From the NCBI GenBank assembly GCA_030432905.1, contig JAUILU010000003.1, positions 62,001-126,000 of the forward strand: DNA of 64,000 nucleotides. Direction: 5' to 3'. The notes beneath the pieces were generated by a model. It saw only the letters and a program-made list of their open reading frames with translations. It did not search any database and was not told the DNA's origin. The DNA is from Phycisphaerae bacterium (GTDB lineage Bacteria > Planctomycetota > Phycisphaerae > Phycisphaerales > UBA1924). Made by a program: the position numbers and the translations under genes. Below, in pieces: positions 58,981 to 64,000 of this stretch (positions are counted from its first letter, which is position 1; the number at the start of each line of letters is the position of its first letter).

Positions 58981-61900
58981 CTAACAGCCCGCGTTGAAGT
59001 TTGTAATCCAAGCCGTGAAATCGGTCGGCGTGCAAGCACCGTCGCCGTTCTGGTCGCACCGCGGCAGATTCGCGTTGTATGCACCAATCCATGCCGTGAA
59101 ATCCGTTGGACTGAGCACGCCGTCGCCGTTGACATCAGCTAAACACTCATCGCATGCGTTATCGAGAACACAGAGCTCGACCTCGATAAACTCGTCGGCT
59201 TCCAGATTTGAATCGCCATCGCCAGCAGGGGCCTGAATCTGGAGCGCCCCGCCGTCGTCGGTCTGATACGCCCCCACCGCAAGGTAAACGGATTCCGGAA
59301 CGTTGCCGCCGAATTGTGCGTTCAGATCGATGAGACCCTCGACGACACCGCCGCGAACGACGGTCGCACTGACAGCGTCGAACCAGCCGGCGAACGAGTT
59401 GGTAGATTCAGCTCCTATGAACGCGTCCGAGCCCGCAACAAGTCCGCCCTTGGCCCACATCGCCGAACCGAGTTGGCCCGGCGTTTCGGCCAGGAGCAGG
59501 AAGTGGTCACGCGTCGTGGGCGTGGTCATTGCGACATAGAGTTGATCACCGTCGAGACCGGCGTAGAGCGAGAGGCCATCGCTTTGAGCGACCAGAGTGG
59601 CCGATGAGTCGAGCGATCCATCGATCGTGAACTTCAGCGGCTCGCCGCCCGACACCGCAAAGTGCCAGTCCTGGCCGTTGTTGTTGTCCCAGATGCCCGC
59701 GCTGTTGTTGAACACGATGTCGAGCTGCGTCGCGTTCGACGCAACGGGTACGGTGGTCGACCAGGTTTGCTCGGCCGCGTTATAGGTCATCGCGGGATCG
59801 GGCGAGACGACACTCGACCAGTTGTCGAATCCGACGTGCATAAGCACCGAGCCAGCACCCACCAATGGGCCGCCCGCCGGGTCGTATGTGACCGTGACGG
59901 ACTGACCGGCAACTGGCATCTCAGGGTCGAGCATGACACGGTCGCCGCCCGGGTTCGAGCCGTTGCCGTCGCCCACCCAGACGTGCTGGATCGGCGAGCG
60001 TTTGACGTTGCCGAGCGTATCAACCGCTTCGACGTAGTAGTCAACGAGCACCTCAGAAAGTCCCGAGACCTGCACGAAGTACTGGTCGGCGATGTCATCG
60101 GGCATCTCGAAGAAGTTGATGGACGGGTCGTTAAAGAAGTTGCCCGCAGGGAAGGCTCGGCCTGTCATCGGGAGACTCGTCCAGTCACCCGGGGTGCCAG
60201 CTGAGGTTGGCCGCCCGTCGTACGTCTCGTTGTGATAGTCATCCAGCGGGTTTTTACCGTCGGCGTCGATGCGGTATTTGAGAGTCACGGACGAAACGCC
60301 AGAGACGTCGTCAACGAACGTCCAGACATGGAAGTCGGTGGGCATCACGGTGGGCACAAAGCCGTGCGGCGAGCCAAAGTTCACCGAGCCCGGGTTCCAC
60401 GGGAAACGCTGCGGGATCCAGATCGTGGGTGGCGTTTGATCCACACCGGTCGGGATGACCTGCGCGGTGTGCTGGAGTGCTTCGTTGCACGCGATCGTGG
60501 GTTTGACCTCAAAGTCGAGCGATGTGCCGTAGTACATATAGCCCGAGTTGAGTGCGCCGAGGAAGAAATGCCACGCACGCTCGGCGGGGCGCGATGTTGC
60601 ACTGGGTGAAACAACATCCGCGATCCGGACTGGCAGGCCGTTGTCGGTCGAAATCTGCTCGGCGGTATCGACATGATTCTGGGCCGCGGTGATCACGGCC
60701 CAGTTGCGGATGTCCTCGGCCCAGCCGTTCTCGATATCGATCTGCCCCTGTGCGTTGACGGGCGGGTAGTTCCAATTGAGGAACGTGGGCGAACCGAAGT
60801 CGCCGTCGGCGTTGACCCACGCGCCGTCCTCAATGTGGACAACGTCGTCGGCAGGAACCGGGTGATCCGCGAGATACTCTTCGACAACCGTCGCGTGGTA
60901 GCCCTGTGACTGAGCAGATGTAACAAGATTGGGTGTTGCCTCGAGGTAGTACGAGAATCCACCCCCGAAGAAATTGTCGCCGTCGTGAACGAGACTCACG
61001 AGCATCGGACGCGAAGGGTCATTGCGGGTCTCGAGATCGCTAAAGAACGTCGTACCGATCGGGTTCGCGCCGTCCTCCCAGCTAATCGACTGACTCGACG
61101 GTACCGCGATGATCTCATAGAGCGTCGGGCTGTCGGGGTTCGATGCCGGGTCGGCGTAACGAACGCGGCGGGGCGTGAGCGAGAACGGGAAGGCCTCCGC
61201 TGGAGCACAACCGCGTGAGATCTGCCTGCGGTAGTACGCGTTTGCGCCCTGCGCAGGGTTGAGCTGATCGGCGAGATTGGGCGGCTCGCAGTTCACGCCT
61301 CCTGATCCGAACACAACCGGGAAGTCTTCGCACGCGCGGCTGATCTTCTCGGCGCTCACGATCGACCAGTCGACGCCCTCCTCGTCGAGCACCTTGACAA
61401 GCCGCTCCGAGAACGCCATCTCCGATGGGAAGAAGCCCTTGGACATCGGGGCGGTTGTGCCCCACGTCTGCGTGTACACGTGCTGATAGGCCTGGATCTC
61501 TTTGCGCTGCGTGCTCTCTTCGAGCAGGGGCATCAGGCTGTGGTGATACGGAAAAATAATCACATCAAGTCGAGGCTTGTTCTGGCCGATCGTGCGCCAA
61601 CTGCGTGCTTGCTGTTTCGGCTGGTTCCATGAAGGCGTGTAACCGAGCTGGTTGGCGCTGCCGAGCGACTCGATGTTCTGTATGAGCCCGCCCGAGTAAC
61701 TTATCTGAGCGCCGGCCTCGGGTGCCCAGCGGATCGCATCAATCGCGTCGCGTACTCGGTACTGGTATGCAGCCACGCGGTCGGCCTTCGAGAAGATCTC
61801 AACGAGGTCGTTCTCAGGGTTGCCGGCACCCGCGTTCTTGCGCTGGATCGACTCCCACGCGTTCTCGTACCGATCCGGTGCTCCGAACACTCGCGTCTGG

Positions 61901-62019
61901 TCGGGCCAGTAGATCGGCTGCTCCATGTGCCAGAGATAGGTAAAGTGCAGCGACTCCTGCGCCGCCACCGACATTGGCAATACTGCACCCAACACGACGG
62001 CACGATTGACCTTCATCAC
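58981..62019 (-). CDS. Secreted GH57-like glycoside hydrolase with starch-binding-like region and dockerin-like module
   Basis: 'LHFTYLWHMEQPIYWPDQ', 'FPYHHSLMPLLEESTQRKEI', 'KGFFPSEMAFSERLVKVLDEEGVDW'; C-terminus CLADVNGDGVLSPTDFTAWI...NAGC. Confidence 0.75.
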   Translation of the reverse strand: MMKVNRAVVLGAVLPMSVAAQESLHFTYLWHMEQPIYWPDQTRVFGAPDRYENAWESIQRKNAGAGNPENDLVEIFSKADRVAAYQYRVRDAIDAIRWAPEAGAQISYSGGLIQNIESLGSANQLGYTPSWNQPKQQARSWRTIGQNKPRLDVIIFPYHHSLMPLLEESTQRKEIQAYQHVYTQTWGTTAPMSKGFFPSEMAFSERLVKVLDEEGVDWSIVSAEKISRACEDFPVVFGSGGVNCEPPNLADQLNPAQGANAYYRRQISRGCAPAEAFPFSLTPRRVRYADPASNPDSPTLYEIIAVPSSQSISWEDGANPIGTTFFSDLETRNDPSRPMLVSLVHDGDNFFGGGFSYYLEATPNLVTSAQSQGYHATVVEEYLADHPVPADDVVHIEDGAWVNADGDFGSPTFLNWNYPPVNAQGQIDIENGWAEDIRNWAVITAAQNHVDTAEQISTDNGLPVRIADVVSPSATSRPAERAWHFFLGALNSGYMYYGTSLDFEVKPTIACNEALQHTAQVIPTGVDQTPPTIWIPQRFPWNPGSVNFGSPHGFVPTVMPTDFHVWTFVDDVSGVSSVTLKYRIDADGKNPLDDYHNETYDGRPTSAGTPGDWTSLPMTGRAFPAGNFFNDPSINFFEMPDDIADQYFVQVSGLSEVLVDYYVEAVDTLGNVKRSPIQHVWVGDGNGSNPGGDRVMLDPEMPVAGQSVTVTYDPAGGPLVGAGSVLMHVGFDNWSSVVSPDPAMTYNAAEQTWSTTVPVASNATQLDIVFNNSAGIWDNNNGQDWHFAVSGGEPLKFTIDGSLDSSATLVAQSDGLSLYAGLDGDQLYVAMTTPTTRDHFLLLAETPGQLGSAMWAKGGLVAGSDAFIGAESTNSFAGWFDAVSATVVRGGVVEGLIDLNAQFGGNVPESVYLAVGAYQTDDGGALQIQAPAGDGDSNLEADEFIEVELCVLDNACDECLADVNGDGVLSPTDFTAWIGAYNANLPRCDQNGDGACTPTDFTAWITNFNAGC

Positions 62020-62219
62020 CCAAACTCCAACAAGCGACCTTGTCTCGATCCACCCAGGCCAAGTATAACGAGAACCAATCCGAATTTACTTACTAGTTCC
62101 GTGAACTAGCTCAGCCCGGCTTGTTGAATGATCCGCCGATCGTCCAAGATACATACTGGTTTATGACCCCAATCGCCTATAAACTCGATACGGGAACTCA
62201 AACTCGTGAGGAGTCACAC

Positions 62220-63839
62220 ATGAGCGTCATCGCCTTCAAACATGCTCGGCTGATTACTGCGGTACTAACCGTAGTTGCCGGATTCTTGTTCGCCAGTGCC
62301 GCATCGGCGGACATCGCCAAAGTCAACAGCCATCTCAAACGAGCCGAGGTCAACCTGCAGTCAGTGGCAGTGAATCTCGAAGGGCGAACATCGCCCCCGG
62401 GCGGCTCTGCGGGCAAACTGCTGGCGAATCGGCTAGAGCAGGCGCTCAACGACATCAACCCGGCCAAGGAACTTCTTGAAAAGATCCCCGCGGGCACCGA
62501 AGGCCGGGACGATGCCGTCGCCCGTTACACAGCCGCGGCGAACGAATACAACCGCCTTCGCGCGATCATGACCGGCTCTGACGAGCCCGCCCCGGCGCAG
62601 CAATCCCAAGGCACCCGGCTCAACTACCAGCAAGAAGAAACACTTAGCGGCGCCCGATTCAATCTCCGTGAAGTCGAAGCCGGCGCGAACACACTCACCA
62701 CCGCCCTCGAGAAGCTCCGCGAGGTCGAGGACCAACTCACCATCGACTACCGCGAAGTTGACGGCTTGCTCGGCGTGATCGAGAACGCTCGCCGCAAATC
62801 GGGCTTTGTGAAGAACGCACTCGATAAACTCCCGGCCGACGGCGCGGGTGTGCCCGAGGTCAAACAGGCGCTCGTCAACGCGGACGCGAAAGTCACAACC
62901 GCTGCCGACTTCCTCAAGCCTCTCAACGAGAAACTCCGCAAACTGGTTGATCCCGCGAACTACCCGGAGTTCGAGACCGACCGCAAACGACTCAGCGAAC
63001 TCTCGGTCATGTTCGGCAACCCGATGGTGTTCCAGACAAACAGGCTGCTCGCGGCGGAAACCGTGGCACAATCCGAAGCCGCCAAGAACGAATGCGTCCG
63101 CATCGCCCAGAAATACGCCCGGCTCATGCACCAACGCACCGATCAGGGCCGATCGATCGAGGGCATCGGCAACAGCTTCCTCCGCAAGCACGCGGAGTTC
63201 ATGGCGCAGGCCGAGACCGAACGAGCCGCGTTGCCTGGTGCTATCCGTGATGATCTGAACAAGGCGCTCGAGCACGCGAGTAATGCCGTCGCTCAGCAGA
63301 AACCGCTCTGGTTCACGGGCGGCATCCCGCAGGTCATGGGATTCGCCGAGGAACGTGTAGTCCTCCTCGAAGCTTTAGACGAAGAAGCCGGCAAGCAGAT
63401 GCGGGCCGAGCTCGAAGAGACGCAGAAACAGCTCAAGACCCAGGCCGACTCGCTCCGCGAACTCATCATCCGCGAGAACCGCATGCCCAAAGACGGTTTC
63501 CAAGGCGAAGACCGCGAGAAAGCCATCAAGACCGCACTGAGCGCCTGGAAAGTCCAGCAGGAAGAGTTCGATGTTCTCGCGATCCGCATCCCATCAGAAA
63601 ATTGGGCACGCGAGACCAAGTGGACCTACAGCAACGGCACGTGGTACTTCGTGGACAGATCCAAGCTCCAGGTCCGGCTCTTCGTCGCCGACCATGAGAA
63701 CCCCGAGCTCGCCATAGATCGGCCGATCAATATCTGGAAAGACCACCAGAAAGGAGACTCGATGATCGGCACCCCCTTGTACGGCTTCGAGGACAAACTC
63801 CAGCCGAGCGACTATCTATTAAAGTCTAATGTTAAGTAG
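62220..63839 (+). CDS. Secreted helical/coiled-coil hypothetical protein
   Basis: Signal peptide 'MSVIAFKHARLITAVLTVVAGFLFASAASADI'; extended helix-rich body. Confidence 0.7.
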   Translation: MSVIAFKHARLITAVLTVVAGFLFASAASADIAKVNSHLKRAEVNLQSVAVNLEGRTSPPGGSAGKLLANRLEQALNDINPAKELLEKIPAGTEGRDDAVARYTAAANEYNRLRAIMTGSDEPAPAQQSQGTRLNYQQEETLSGARFNLREVEAGANTLTTALEKLREVEDQLTIDYREVDGLLGVIENARRKSGFVKNALDKLPADGAGVPEVKQALVNADAKVTTAADFLKPLNEKLRKLVDPANYPEFETDRKRLSELSVMFGNPMVFQTNRLLAAETVAQSEAAKNECVRIAQKYARLMHQRTDQGRSIEGIGNSFLRKHAEFMAQAETERAALPGAIRDDLNKALEHASNAVAQQKPLWFTGGIPQVMGFAEERVVLLEALDEEAGKQMRAELEETQKQLKTQADSLRELIIRENRMPKDGFQGEDREKAIKTALSAWKVQQEEFDVLAIRIPSENWARETKWTYSNGTWYFVDRSKLQVRLFVADHENPELAIDRPINIWKDHQKGDSMIGTPLYGFEDKLQPSDYLLKSNVK

Positions 63840-64000
63840 TTCGTTAATACAAGTGGCCTGATCGGCTCAGGTGTGCCGATCGCGTTGTTATGGCTATGTG
63901 TTACACATTACTACTCGACATACACGGTTCGTCTTGCGATAACAGCATGCTTTAGTTGTGAATGTCGCAACGTAAATTCAGACAGTTCGTGAGTTGCTTA

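Overview
The window is about 64 kb of GC-rich chromosomal DNA from what looks like a planctomycete of the Phycisphaerae type. This taxonomic call is an inference from the repeated C-terminal 'C-ADVN-DG-PTDFTAWI...GC' modules, the LysW pathway and the gene style. There is one intact tRNA (Thr-TGT, 40360-40432) and I saw no rRNA or CRISPR array. Main content: (1) 0-6.8 kb, the end of a putative integrated island: two small excisionase-like HTH genes preceded by helically phased repeats, and a large Mrr-nuclease/STAND-NTPase (Avs-like) gene cut by a single in-frame TAA. A tRNA-Gly(CCC)-like 3' fragment lies at 6.73 kb and recurs as a direct repeat at 21.5 kb. (2) 8.5-13.9 kb, an operon of ECF sigma factor, anti-sigma-like protein, TPR-CHAT protease and secreted subtilase; the last two are coupled by an ATGA overlap. 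(3) Seven secreted proteins of unrelated architecture that share one 54-residue C-terminal four-Cys dockerin-like module. (4) 22.9-28.8 kb, a tightly overlapping cluster of C39-like peptidase, RimK-type ATP-grasp, GCS2-type ligase, N-formylglutamate amidohydrolase-like protein and kinase, with a convergent PP2C phosphatase. This is probably a peptide-tagging or peptide-metabolite system. (5) 47.9-52 kb, a LysW amino-group-carrier cluster (lysW-lysX-lysY plus a LysZ-LysK fusion) with a perfect intrinsic terminator in the lysW leader and a Lys-rich mini-ORF upstream, suggesting attenuation. (6) A 4-PDZ HtrA next to an apparently catalytically dead S1-like paralogue. All family calls come from reading motifs; no database search was run.
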